DNA of 64,000 nucleotides, taken from assembly GCA_963920525.1 (NCBI GenBank), contig OY986438.1, positions 216,373,396 to 216,437,395 of the forward strand, in the 5' to 3' direction. Made by a program: the position numbers and the translations under genes. This DNA is from Dichetophora obliterata. Its lineage: Eukaryota > Arthropoda > Insecta > Diptera > Sciomyzidae. Shown here piece after piece: positions 33,695-44,199 of this stretch; within the stretch, counting starts at the first letter, position 1; each line of letters starts with the position of its first letter. The notes beneath the pieces were generated by a model. It was given only the letters and a program-made list of their open reading frames with translations. It was not told the DNA's origin and made no database searches.

Positions 33695-34642
33695 ATGACA
33701 CCGAGTCCAAGACTAACGCGTGAACAACTACGCCAACAAGGCCTTCGCTCTAAAAACGAAAACACACCTAAGTCAGAGAGTGGCAGCTTAACCTCTTTTA
33801 GTACTGCACTCTATGCGTTAGAAGAGCGTTTGAGTGTTAAGTTGAAAGTTGAAGTGGAACAGCTAGAGGACCGTCTTCGACAGCACTCCGACATCCTCTT
33901 CAAGCGTCTCTCGAGTGAAATTGCGAACGTCGAGACTAAATTGAGCAACGAATTTAAGAGCGAAGTTGCAACCATCAAAAACAATTTTAGTGATTACGAA
34001 CTTAAATTAAGCTCACTTGAAAATCGCATCGAACTTCTTTCCTCGCGTTGTGATGCCCTAACCGATGAACTCAAGCGATGCTCTTCGACATCAAATTCCA
34101 ACAACAGCAGTGAAAATCATAACTCTTCCGATGCAATTATTTTTGGAGTGCCTTTAATGACAGGCGAAAATATTAAGAGCATCTTTAACCTTGTATGTCA
34201 CTCTATTGAGTTTTTACCACCGCAATTAAAAGATATTTTTCGGGTAAGGCAGAGAACAACAAATCAAAATTCAAACCCTGTGATCATCGTCAAGTTCTAC
34301 ACTCCGCATGACCGAAATCGGGTTTTGAAAGCATTTGGTGACTACCGCAGACGTGTTAAGAAAGCCGTGAATCTGATCAATGCAGGCTTTGAAGCAGATC
34401 ACAATATCTACATCCACGAGTGCCTCAGCGCTGATACTAGAAAGCTATTACATGCTGCTATTACCTACAAGAAACGAAAAAGTATTTACAATGCTTTCAC
34501 CGTCCGAGGGTGTTTACACATTCGGCTACACAAAGGCTCCCAAAGTATTCGCATCAAAAATGAAAGCGAGCTGCACAGCCATGTTCTTGCCGCCGAAGGA
34601 ATTTGTGAAAGATGCCCGGAAGATGAAGTTGTTCCTGCCTAA
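33695..34642 (+). CDS. LINE ORF1 protein, coiled coil and RNA-binding type
   Basis: 315 codons. ORF1 proteins of this class coat the element RNA. Residues 1-35 are basic and polar (MTPSPRLTREQLRQQGLRSK). About 38-130 is a heptad-like coiled coil. A Ser/Asn linker (SSTSNSNNSSENHNSS) comes next. A globular region (about 145-310) begins DAIIFGVPL and contains FRVRQRTT and IIVKFYTPHDRNRVLKAF, resembling the RRM-like fold of L1-type ORF1s. No CCHC knuckles are present. It starts at the first Met after a T-rich 5' region. No stop or frame break is seen, so it could be functional. Confidence 0.85.
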   Translation: MTPSPRLTREQLRQQGLRSKNENTPKSESGSLTSFSTALYALEERLSVKLKVEVEQLEDRLRQHSDILFKRLSSEIANVETKLSNEFKSEVATIKNNFSDYELKLSSLENRIELLSSRCDALTDELKRCSSTSNSNNSSENHNSSDAIIFGVPLMTGENIKSIFNLVCHSIEFLPPQLKDIFRVRQRTTNQNSNPVIIVKFYTPHDRNRVLKAFGDYRRRVKKAVNLINAGFEADHNIYIHECLSADTRKLLHAAITYKKRKSIYNAFTVRGCLHIRLHKGSQSIRIKNESELHSHVLAAEGICERCPEDEVVPA

Positions 34643-34815
34643 GTTTAAGTTTTATGTTTTTGCGTTATTTAATTTGTCTTTCTTTAACCTATCTATCTTC
34701 TTTTTATTTCTATTTGCTTCCTTCATTCCATTTCTTTGCGTAATATGTACACTTACTTCTTTTCTTATTTTTATTTCTTTTAATTCTTTATTTCTTATAT
34801 TAAAAGTTAATAATA

Positions 34816-37665
34816 ATGTTAACTGTGCTGCAAATACGCGTCTTTTTATCTCAAACCATATCCGTTGTGAGTTCGAATAATTACGGTCGTTGTTGTTCTA
34901 GAGACAATCTCTATGCTTTATTTCGAATATTAAGCAGGCAAGCGACGGGACTACAGGTATGTCATATTAATGCGCAAAGTTTAAATAATAAAATTGATGA
35001 GTTTCGGTACATTTTTGAAAACTCAAACATGGATATAATTTGTGTATCTGAAACATGGTTTCAGCCTTCTGTTCAAAATAGTGTCTTAAGTGTAAAGGGT
35101 TATAGATCATTTCGTGCGGATCGAGAGTCTCATGCTGGTGGGGTTGCAATTTTTGTTAAAGATGGTATTACATGCAACTTAATCAGTAAATCAAACTCTG
35201 AAGATAATATTGAATTCCTATTTGTTGACATAATCTATGAATCCAAAAAACTACTTGTCGGCACAGTTTATAGGCCAAATCGTTATGTCCATACAGAAAA
35301 CTTAATGTTGAAAATTGAATCGGTGGTAAGCTCCTATGCTGACATCATAATTTGTGGCGATTTTAATTGTGATTTATTGGTTGAAACTCATTTATCTGAT
35401 GATATGTGTGCACTTGGTCTTACGTCGCCAAACTGCACCACACCCACACACTTTTCCAAAAATAGAAATTCGCTGCTAGACCTCTTTTTTGTCGGTGATA
35501 ATGATAAAGTCTTACTTTATGACCAGCTATCTGCTCCTGTTTTTTCCAAGCATGACCTGATTTTTCTTTGCTATAATTTTCAGCTGCTAATACCAGAGCA
35601 AAAAATAACATACCGAGATTTTACAAATATAGATTTTAGCTCTCTTCAGACAGAGCTAAATCACGTCGACTGGACAGAAATTTATCACATGCTATCAGTA
35701 AATGATAAGTTAGATTTCCTACAACGTAACGTCAATTCATTATTTGAAAAACATGTTCCTCTTAAAACTAAAGTTGTAAAGCACTCTCTAAGGCCCTGGT
35801 TTTCCAGTACCCTTAAAAGTTTAATGAAAAAACGTGACGCAGCGTATAATAAATGGAAACGTCTCAAAACACCCGAGCGTTATAAAATTTTCCGCATATG
35901 CAGAAACAATGTGGTCAGGGCGGTGAAAATTGCCAAGTTAGCATATTATGAATCTAAATTTAGCTCTGCCATAGGCAGCAAAACGAAGTGGAATATTATT
36001 CGGCAAATTGGAGTTGGTAGAAATATTTCGCTTACAGACACTAGCGTAGACGTCGAGGCTCTAAATAACAAATTTATAGATATACCTATGTCAGCGCCCA
36101 GTGTCAACTGTTGTCGCATCTTTCAGAGATCTATCAACTCGTACTCAGCTTTTAATTTTCAATGCGTTGAATATACAGAAGTACTGCGAAGTTGCTTAGA
36201 GATTAAATCTAATGCCGTCGGTTTCGATGAAATACATCCCAGGTTTTTTAAGTTACTTCTTCCTGCTCTAACCCCTTTCATTATTAACATTTTCAATACC
36301 ATCATAACGAAATCAGAATTCCCTGCTATTTGGAAAAAAGCTAAAATTATTCCCATCCCTAAAACTGGTAATGAATTCCGCCCCATAGCAATTTTACCAT
36401 ATCTATCAAAAGTTTTTGAAACGCTGATGTACTACCAAATAAACAAATTTCTTTTGGACAATAAACTGCTAACTGACAGACAGTCAGGATTCCGACCTAA
36501 GCGTAGTTGCGTGACTGCTTTACTTGAGGTCAGCGATGAAATTCGAAATAACCTCGATCGCAATGAAATCAGTTTCTTGGTTTTGCTAGATCATTCGAAA
36601 GCTTTCGACACGGTTGATCACCAAATTTTATGTTCGAAATTATTAAATGTGTTTAATTTTTCCGCCACTGCAACTCGACTAATGACCTCTTATCTCACAA
36701 ACAGATCACAAGCCGTTAATATAGGCAGCGTTACTTCCAATTTCTTACCTGTAAACCGTGGCGTTCCTCAAGGCTCTGTAATGGGCCCTCTTTTATTTTC
36801 GGTTTATATAAACGACTTACCAACTGTGCTGCAAAATTGTGGTATACAAATGTACGCTGATGATGTACAACTGTATACTAGCTGTCGCAAATGTGATATT
36901 ACCACGTGTGTTGATAGTCTGAATGCTAATTTGTGTAAAATTTACGATTGGGCTTCCGCTAATGGCTTAAGCATAAACCCAAATAAGTCAAAATGTTTAA
37001 TTATAACGAGAAAACATAACTCTTCTTTGCCCTTTCCGGACGTTACGATAAATGGGTCATGTATTGAAGTTGTAAAAACGGCAAAAAATTTGGGTATTAC
37101 CTTCAGCAGCACTTTAGATTGGACGAATCATGTCAACATCACTGTAGGAAAAGTTTATGGTATGCTCCGTAGCCTATGGGCCACACAGTTTTTCACCCCC
37201 TTTCACATAAGAATGTTATTAGCTAAAACGTATCTTGTCCCCACCTTATTGTACGGATCCGAAATTTTTGCATACTGTGATGCTGCTAGTAAGCGCAAGT
37301 TGAACGTTTCCTATAACAACATCGCTCGTTATGTCTTCGGACTTAAACGAACCGACCGTATATCCCAGTATGCAAAAAAAATATTCAATTTGACTTTTGA
37401 CAGTGTTTTGAACTTGAGGGCGTTAGTTTTTCTGCACAAAATTATTTTTACCAAAGAGCCAGTTTACCTATATAATAAACTAAAATTTTTAAGATCTCAG
37501 CGCGGAAACAACCTAGTCCAACCAAAACATGCCTGCTTAGCGTCCGAACGTCAGTTCTTTGTTAATTCCATACGTCTTTGGAACTCACTTCCACCGTATC
37601 TACAGCGTATTTGCAATACAGCCATATTTAAATCTAAATTATCAGATTATTTGTCTTCCTTCTAA
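34816..37665 (+). CDS. LINE ORF2: AP endonuclease and reverse transcriptase
   Basis: 949 codons, uninterrupted. An APE-like endonuclease occupies residues 48-255 (HINAQSLNNK, catalytic Glu in SETWF at about 79, GDFN at 181-184, SKHDLI at 244-249; the position before His is Lys where many relatives have Asp). RT spans about 505-760: FRPIAILPYLSKVFE, LDHSKAFDTVDH with the first catalytic Asp (591-602), GVPQGSVMGPLLFSVYIND, and YADD at 680-683. The conserved tail includes LLYGSEIFAYCDA and SIRLWNSLPPYLQ. No RNase H. The region around 422-432 looks short compared with relatives and could hide a small in-frame deletion, so activity is not assured. The protein would nick target DNA and prime cDNA synthesis. 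Confidence 0.9.
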   Translation: MLTVLQIRVFLSQTISVVSSNNYGRCCSRDNLYALFRILSRQATGLQVCHINAQSLNNKIDEFRYIFENSNMDIICVSETWFQPSVQNSVLSVKGYRSFRADRESHAGGVAIFVKDGITCNLISKSNSEDNIEFLFVDIIYESKKLLVGTVYRPNRYVHTENLMLKIESVVSSYADIIICGDFNCDLLVETHLSDDMCALGLTSPNCTTPTHFSKNRNSLLDLFFVGDNDKVLLYDQLSAPVFSKHDLIFLCYNFQLLIPEQKITYRDFTNIDFSSLQTELNHVDWTEIYHMLSVNDKLDFLQRNVNSLFEKHVPLKTKVVKHSLRPWFSSTLKSLMKKRDAAYNKWKRLKTPERYKIFRICRNNVVRAVKIAKLAYYESKFSSAIGSKTKWNIIRQIGVGRNISLTDTSVDVEALNNKFIDIPMSAPSVNCCRIFQRSINSYSAFNFQCVEYTEVLRSCLEIKSNAVGFDEIHPRFFKLLLPALTPFIINIFNTIITKSEFPAIWKKAKIIPIPKTGNEFRPIAILPYLSKVFETLMYYQINKFLLDNKLLTDRQSGFRPKRSCVTALLEVSDEIRNNLDRNEISFLVLLDHSKAFDTVDHQILCSKLLNVFNFSATATRLMTSYLTNRSQAVNIGSVTSNFLPVNRGVPQGSVMGPLLFSVYINDLPTVLQNCGIQMYADDVQLYTSCRKCDITTCVDSLNANLCKIYDWASANGLSINPNKSKCLIITRKHNSSLPFPDVTINGSCIEVVKTAKNLGITFSSTLDWTNHVNITVGKVYGMLRSLWATQFFTPFHIRMLLAKTYLVPTLLYGSEIFAYCDAASKRKLNVSYNNIARYVFGLKRTDRISQYAKKIFNLTFDSVLNLRALVFLHKIIFTKEPVYLYNKLKFLRSQRGNNLVQPKHACLASERQFFVNSIRLWNSLPPYLQRICNTAIFKSKLSDYLSSF

Positions 37666-37992
37666 CCAAAACTTTTATCTATTTTTACTTGATTCGCTAT
37701 TCTATTATTTTTCTTCATTTATCTCTTTTCATTCGATTTCTTACCTAATTCATTTCTTTGTAATGATATTTTTCTCTCTTAATTTAAAGTTATTTTTATT
37801 TTTTTTTTTTTTTAATTTTCAGTTTTAAATTCTTATAAACGTTTTTTAAAAAACTGTTTTTGATCTCAATGTATTAAATTAATTAATTTCTGTTCAAGTT
37901 ATGTTTAAGTGTTTAATATTAAAAATTTGTTGATTTATATCCACACATGTTATCGGTGCTTAACTATAAGTTTATTTCTTACAAGCGCTTAT

Positions 37993-38045
37993 AAATAAAT
38001 AAATAAATAAAATAAATAAAATAAAATAAATAAATAAATAAATAA
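37993..38045. repeat. (ATAA)n microsatellite, LINE 3' tail
   Basis: About 13 units of ATAA with variants follow the LINE 3' UTR. Short tandem 3' ends are typical for CR1-group LINEs. Confidence 0.8.
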
Positions 38046-38049
38046 ACAA

Positions 38050-39400
38050 TATGTTCCCACTTTTTTTCGAGAATGTCAGGATTTGTTTTTAAATTACTTT
38101 ATAGTGGCATAAAGGAATTCCTTAAAAAAGTTTATTTAAATACTCAAAACCTTTAAAATATGGTAATTTGGTATAAATGAGAAAGAACAATTTCTTTTAT
38201 CACAATTGCGAAGTGACAGTACATCTATACCAAATTTCAAGATATGTTTAATTGACTTATTCTTAGTTCATTTAAAAATTTATGGAAATAATTTTTAATT
38301 AGTAGGAATTAAAAAAGTCTAAAACTTTTAATACCAAACCAAAAAAACACTTTTATAATTTTTTGTTTTATTTGTTTTATAAAAGATTTGTCTTCTTTCA
38401 TTTGATACCCATATTTCCATGTTAAGAAGGTTTTAAGTATTTAAATAAATTTTTTAAACATATACTTCTTTGACATTACACTATTCAAAAATATTGACGT
38501 TCTAAAGATAAAGTGAGAGAGCAGTTTTACTATCCTTTGTAGCAAGTTTTACGTGTAAATGGTTTACTTCTTTTATGAAAAGTGCTATCATACGGTGTCA
38601 CTTATTATTATATCTTTTCTTCAATTTTTTTTTTTGTTTTAGATAAATTAATTTTATATATATTTTAAAATGGTTTTTTCTTTTTTTGTTAAATAACATG
38701 CAATATTTTTTTTGAACCGATAATATAATGTTAGAAACATATTTTTAATAGCATATTTTATCCATTTTTAGCTCATTTTAAGAGTTTTAAGTGCATGTTA
38801 TATGCGCATATTTAGTTCATGAAATTCCTAGCCCTAATTAAAACTTGTTAAAAGTTATTTAATTGATTAAATTAAAAAATGGAAGCAGTTGTATATTATT
38901 TTATGAATTTTTATGTATTTAATTTAATAAATTAACTTAATTTTAGTTTTTATTTACTTTTTTATATGTACTTATTACATGTATTTTTATTTTTTTTTTT
39001 TTTTTTTGTAACCCAATATATTATTTTATGAATTTAATACTCCATATAACTTTATTTTGTTTAATTTTATTATTCTTGAAATAAATCCGAAGTTTAAAAT
39101 ATATTTTAGTCTTAATATTTAAGCTATTTAATATTTTTTTTCTTTATATAAAAACAACTCAAAATAAATAAAAAATAAAAACATTTTTGATGAATTGATT
39201 GTTCTTTGTAGATTTAAATGAATTTATGTTTTCGCTGCTGTACTAATAACTCTATTGATAGTTTAATTGGCTATAATAGCTTTATAAGTTTTTGCACAAA
39301 TTAGCTAAAGACTATGGCATAGCCAACCGTGAAGTTAATTTTTTAAATTTTGTATATGTGGATTTTTAGGGATTTTTGACTTTTCTATTTATCTGAAAAA
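38050..39400. other. Very AT-rich DNA, no gene
   Basis: T and A runs throughout, no open frame with any motif and no paired ends. Confidence 0.55.
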
Positions 39401-39429
39401 TAAAAACCAAAAGTATTTTGAATCACTAA

Positions 39430-39890
39430 AATTATATTTTATTCTTCCACATAGTCCCTTTTCAGCTCGATACACTTACTCCAATGATTTTCAAGATCTC
39501 CGAAATACGCTTCAGTTTCCAATTTGACCTGTTCATCCGTTGGATATCTCTTTCCCTGGAGCCAATTTTTTAAGTTTGGGAACTGATAATAGTCGCTGGG
39601 GGAGAAATCTGAAGAATATGGGTGATGAGGAAGCAGTTTGAAGCGTAACTCATGCAATTTGCAATCAATATATAACGGTTGAATACGACGAAACATATTC
39701 ACCGTAATATTTATCGAGTTTTTCTTTTGTTTATTTCGCACTTTTGTTACGCAAAATGTAATGCTTAATCTAGGCACGAAATTCTTCTTTATTCATTTTT
39801 ATAACAATACTAAAAGTTCTTTCATTTGGAACACTGTAACGTCACTATTCATGGACAGATCGATCTGACATTTGTGATGTGTTCATGTTA
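39430..39890 (-). pseudogene. Mariner remnant: N- and C-termini joined by deletion
   Basis: The minus-strand C-terminal part matches mariner transposases: LLPHHPYSSDFSPSDYYQFP (third catalytic Asp in SPSDY), then LKNWLQGKRYPTDEQV and WSKCIELKRDYVEE, stop near 39439. Upstream, in another frame around 39800-39680, MNKEEFRA and SYSTV-type residues recall the N-terminal helix-turn-helix of mariners. The centre with the first two catalytic Asp residues is missing. Terminal repeats are not recognisable. It is a different mariner type from the rosa-like copy at 24.3 kb. Confidence 0.8.
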
Positions 39891-39899
39891 AGGTTGCCA

Positions 39900-40550
39900 C
39901 CCGTTTAAATGTTCATGCATATGAAGAGTGGTGGTGCCGTCACTTGGAGACCGGCAGCATCTTGAACGGCCTAGTATGAGTTCTTATGGCCGGGACTAGA
40001 AAAAAAAAAAACAAAATATTGAAAATTGACAGAATCACGCGCTTTGAAATTTAAGTTCTAAAAACAGGTTTTTCTACCGGCTATGAAAATATACAATGTT
40101 TTTGACTTTGATTATAGTCCCATTAATAGCCACTGATGTTGTGAATACCATATTAAAATTGGTCCCATTGAGGATAATGATTTTGTATATAATGATAATG
40201 ATTGAAGATGGTGATAAATCCCATTGAGATAAATGAGTGTGAAAATAGTGCAGACGAAATAATGGCTCGTCCTGTTACCTACTAAAACAACTGTAAAAAC
40301 AAAAATAACGTCAGTCTCCAAAAAAAAATTCTCAAACAGTATATTCTCAACAACTACTCTTTTATGATATCAAAAAAAATCGATTTCATATAAATCGACG
40401 AACCAGCCTGCCTTAATATGTTTGCAGGAATTTATTTTATGTAATATTATTCTTAAGGTAAATATTAAATATGATTTGTTCTTAAAAATCTGTTTTATTA
40501 ATTTCTGAAAGTTTTTTGGTTATTTTCCTTTTCTGTCTCTTTAAAATGTT
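39900..40550. other. No gene seen
   Basis: Mixed sequence with no recognisable product. A pair of ATTGAGATAATG-like steps near 40160-40240 is low-complexity only. Confidence 0.45.
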
Positions 40551-40555
40551 TATTA

Positions 40556-40900
40556 AAATGTCGCGCTTTTTTTCGAATCCCGCCTCCTTTATTTATCGTA
40601 CTTTATAATGATTCTACCTAGCCCTGTACCAAAGTTCAGTTCAAAGTTAAAGCATCAATTTTAACCGATATACAGTAGTGTCCTTATAGTGTCACACTCT
40701 ATAATAATCCCGCTCACTTTTGTAATGACTCTACCTACCCACCTACCTATGTACTAAATATTAATTCCCTAACTGACATACATTTTTTCTTCTAGTGACA
40801 CGCCTTTTTTTAGAACTCCGCCTTCTCTCTTGATCGTGTTTTGTTATAGTTCTATATACTCTTGTACCGAATTTTAGTGCCTTTGTGTCGAAGCCTAAAA
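40556..40900. repeat. Degenerate tandem satellite, about 110-130 bp unit
   Basis: Three units begin near 40556 (ATGTCGCGCTTTTTTTCGAA), 40688 (AGTGTCACACTCTATAATAA) and 40796 (AGTGACACGCCTTTTTTTAG). They share internal CCGCCT or CCCGCTC, TATAATGATTCTACCTA-like and TGTACC-like blocks in the same order. Confidence 0.55.
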
Positions 40901-41039
40901 AGAGTAGCGTTGTTGTAACGAATATTACTACCCTAGTGTCAATATTATTCGAGATAGTGTTTTCTAATATTAAAAAATTACGGCAATAGGTCAAATGCTT
41001 TAGGAGTACAATAAAATGTACATATGTACATTAAAAAAA

Positions 41040-41493
41040 GAAACCAACAAACTTGAGAACCTCCTCCTTTTTGAAGTGGGTTTAAAATTATATTCAATTC
41101 CAACTGCAGACACTTATCAGCTATCATTATGCCTCTGATAACGCAGCTGTAGATAAGTAAAAAGTTCTACCGTCCAGTCGGACTCCATCAACCAGTTTGC
41201 CAAGCATCTAGTTAAGGTAATGTGTAAAATCTTAAATCCACATTAAGTTGTTTTGTCCCCATCGTCTACGTAAACAATCATGAGCCAGTAAGAACGATCG
41301 TTGTCATGTGATTTCTTGTCTAAGCCTGGCCAAACGCGTCTGAAGTGAATATATTTATTAAGATGTCAGCAAAATGATACTTTAAACTTAATCTCCGCAC
41401 CTCAACTCAGCCAGACGAAATGTTTTAAAGGATCAAAAGGGCTGTTTATGGTAATGACTCGACGCGTTGGCCACGTTATGTGAGCAATGTGAT
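41040..41493. other. Unique-looking DNA left of a transposon nest
   Basis: More balanced base composition than most of the window. The sequence continues after the 41502-43596 insertion at 43605. It is possibly host intron or intergenic sequence; no coding signature is certain. Confidence 0.4.
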
Positions 41494-41537
41494 GATCGTG
41501 TCATGGGCGTAGCGAAAATTTTAGAAAAATAATTGTT

Positions 41538-42012
41538 TTACAGATCGATTCTGTGCGTTACCGGTAATAGTAATCTTGTTACCGAAAATCGTTACCGGTC
41601 TTAGCAATCGGCATTCTGTGCACTCGGTAACGCTGTCAAAAGTCGTAAAGTCACCTCATTGAAATAAAGCACTCGCATTTCTGTGTGAGAGTGTGGTGAA
41701 ACAAAAAAAATTAAAAAAGAGAAGTAAGTGCAAAGAATTAATTGAATTTTGCTAACTTTAAAATAATATTTGCTTTTCGTAGCAGGAAATAAGAACGAAC
41801 TACGCCAGCACAGCTGCAGTTAAATGTTAATTTTGTTCGCAGCCGCTCAGAGCAGCTGCAAGCTATACAAATGACAGCTGTTTTGCTTGTTCTCTTTTAC
41901 AATATACATCGGTAACGCTTGATTACAGAATACCAAAAGGGTGTAAAAGTAACCATAAGGTGAATTTCTTCGGTAATAAGATTAGCATTACCGCGACAGA
42001 ATCGATCTGTAA
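41538..42012. mobile_element. Nested MITE, TTACAGATCGATTCTGT ends
   Basis: The left end TTACAGATCGATTCTGTGCG and the right arm TTACAGATCGATTCTGTCGC are inverted. The pairing continues through TAATCTTGTTACCGAA against TAATCTTATTACCGAA. Internal GGTAACG motifs are repeated. About 475 bp, non-coding. Confidence 0.8.
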
Positions 42013-42457
42013 GGCCTTTTCCACACTTGGTCAACGCAATTCCAACGCAACTCCAACGCAACAGCGAAAAAGTTGAAAAGCAATGCAACTATGAACCGAA
42101 TGCTTTCAGACTTGCTTCAAAAGTCATGCAATATGTATAAGACATCCGAAAAAGCATTAATACATTAAATAAGTGGCATTATGCAAACGAACTTATTATA
42201 ACATTAAAATAAATATATAAATATAAATAACATTAAAATAATTTGTACTGCACTACAAATAGTTGAATTCACAAAACAAACAAACTGATGCAACAAGTCG
42301 GCGATGAAAATTGCGGAAAGCCACGTTGCGTTGAACAGGTTGAGAACGTGTCGAGAACTTGTTGCGTGCAAGTTGCTTAATCTGAAGGTTCCAGTATAAA
42401 TACACAGGCTAGCAACTTGATTTGTAATTGCGTTGACCAAGTGTGGAAAAGGCCTTA
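42010..42457. mobile_element. Nested MITE, AAGGCCTTTTCCACACTTGG ends
   Basis: A perfect inverted end of at least 32 bp starts TAAGGCCTTTTCCACACTTG on both arms and continues GTCAACGCAATT. It abuts the previous MITE and shares its terminal TAA, so one inserted at the edge of the other. Inside, CCAACGCAAC-type repeats occur. Confidence 0.82.
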
Positions 42458-43830
42458 GTGTTAAACTTAAAAATTCAAAACAGTTTTTCTTAAAATAAAA
42501 ATAATATTGAAGTTTTTTATATTTATTAAAGCTAAATCTATTTTTTTATTACCAACTTAAGTCTGACACATTTAATATTGGATAAAAAAGTTTATGAAAA
42601 GCTTTAATTGGTAACTCTGACACATATGTATAATGCATTCTGAGCTGCACAATACGTTAGTCGATTTTTCACCAACACTAACGTTCGTTTTTATAACTAA
42701 CGAAACCAAATCAGCTGTTCAAAATTAAAGTTCTGATTTGATTTATTTGTGCATTTTTGAATTTATATTTTTCTTATAGATGGAAATATAAGAAAGTTTT
42801 TTGGTGTTAAGTTTATATTAAGTTACTGCAAACTATAAGGTCTATGTTTATTTTCTAATGAATTTGCTTTACAGTCAAGAAAATAAAATTGAGGGCAAGA
42901 GTGAGTTACTTGCACCCACTTGCGAGCTTTTAATTGCAAAAGAATCTATCTACGTCCACTTCTTCTAGCATTTGAACCTAGCAACAACTTGGGCAAGTGG
43001 GTTGGCCGGTGTGAGTACATCTCAGATATTGCAAATGCTCAAATACCCTTGGGTTCCTTTTCAAACCTACGGTATTAAGGAGCACACGATTGGACCCAAA
43101 GTGAAATTTTGTCACAAGTTTCTAAAAATCGCCAAATTACTGGAACAAATCGAAAGGTTTTAGTTCCAGTACCAATCCTCCAATCATCCAGTTTAGTAAA
43201 CACTGCTTCACGCAAAAATTTAAATCAGCTTACAATCCATCCAGCAACATCACCTTTCAAATATTGAAATGAATCGCTGTTCTTACTATATCTCAACTTA
43301 TTAAAATCATCCTTACATCGGCGTTTTTATTCCTTTAAAGCGTGCACAGATATTTGATGCAAGATAAAAAAGAGAAACTGAATGATGATTTTTTAAACTG
43401 CATTGCTTAAGATTCGCGCAGATGAATACTTTGATTTCCGCTTTTGTTAAATCGAGTTTAATTTAATTTCGTTCCCAATTCAATTTAATATTTTTCTTAT
43501 TATTTAATATTAATATTAAAAAAAAAAATCATTTTATTTATCATCTACATGAAACAAAAAATGGTCCCCCAGAGTAAAATCCTGGCTACGCCCATGGATC
43601 GTGTTACAAGCGTTGGAGCGTCTTGCACAATTACCCACTCTTTATTGCCTGCAAACTGACCAGTATCCCGTTTAAGATGCGTTTAATGGTCAAAAGCACA
43701 CGCACATACATCTTTGGCACTTGTTTTGCTGCTGCTGTTTGAAGCCGTTGAAGTACAAATACGATCATTTTATTGACTACGTTAATGATGCACCGGAAGA
43801 TATGCGGACCACTCGAGGACAGCCTTCATT

Positions 43831-44080
43831 TTACTGCACACCCAGCGGCGTTTGCTGCCGAATAATTTCGTGTTGATGAGTTCTTAAGTTGGAATAAATT
43901 GCTTGGGATTCCATTACATTTGGCAGAGAAGAAGAACGAGCTCGGCGTGATCGAGATTGCAAGTGAAAGAACTGTAAACGCCAGTTTGGAGGAGGATCGA
44001 AACGCAACGTTGATTGACTTTGGCAGCCTCTGGCTAGACTTGGATTACCATTTGCATGTAATAAAAACGTAGATACAACG
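43831..44080 (-). CDS. Possible terminal exon of a host gene
   Basis: The minus strand is open to a TAA at 43831-43833 with normal-looking codon use and lower AT content. The tail reads FHLQSRSRRARSSSLPNVME, then SQAIYSNLRTHQHEI and QTPLGVQ. A poly(A) signal AATAAA lies 57 bp downstream on the same strand (43769-43774). A TTTACAG acceptor-like site precedes FFHLQSRS (about 43975). I do not recognise the protein. It may equally be chance in unique DNA. If real, the 2.1 kb transposon nest lies just beyond its 3' end. Confidence 0.3.
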
Positions 44081-44199
44081 ATGAATGAATTTAAAGCTGA
44101 TGTATTTTGTTTGAGTTGTATTTCAATTAAGATTTGAGCAGTTAAAATCTGGAATGCGTTCAAAGTTGTATGCACGAGACTTTAACATGAAAAATGTTA

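Larger units (their letters stand above)
33572..38045 (+). mobile_element. CR1-group non-LTR retrotransposon, both ORFs open
   Basis: It consists of a 5' region (interrupted by the errantivirus), ORF1, a gap of about 170 bp, ORF2 with endonuclease and RT but no RNase H, a 3' UTR of about 330 bp, and a 3' terminus of (ATAA)n at about 37993-38045 in place of pure poly(A). ORF1 of coiled-coil type and short tandem 3' repeats fit the CR1/L2/Daphne group. Clade placement is inference. Confidence 0.85.
41502..43596. mobile_element. 2.1 kb TIR element with perfect 8-bp duplication, carrying nested MITEs
   Basis: The ends CATGGGCGTAGC and GCTACGCCCATG are inverted. GATCGTGT flanks both sides (41494-41501 and 43597-43604). 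An 8-bp duplication fits the hAT or P superfamily. No transposase was found. Two MITEs lie in its left half and a small open frame at 42972-43163 has no recognisable motif. Confidence 0.82.

Noticed and set aside
34380..34880. Hydrophobic 166-codon frame overlapping LINE ORF1 end and the inter-ORF gap
   Set aside because: It is out of frame with ORF1 and runs through a T-rich spacer, so the hydrophobicity is a composition artefact.
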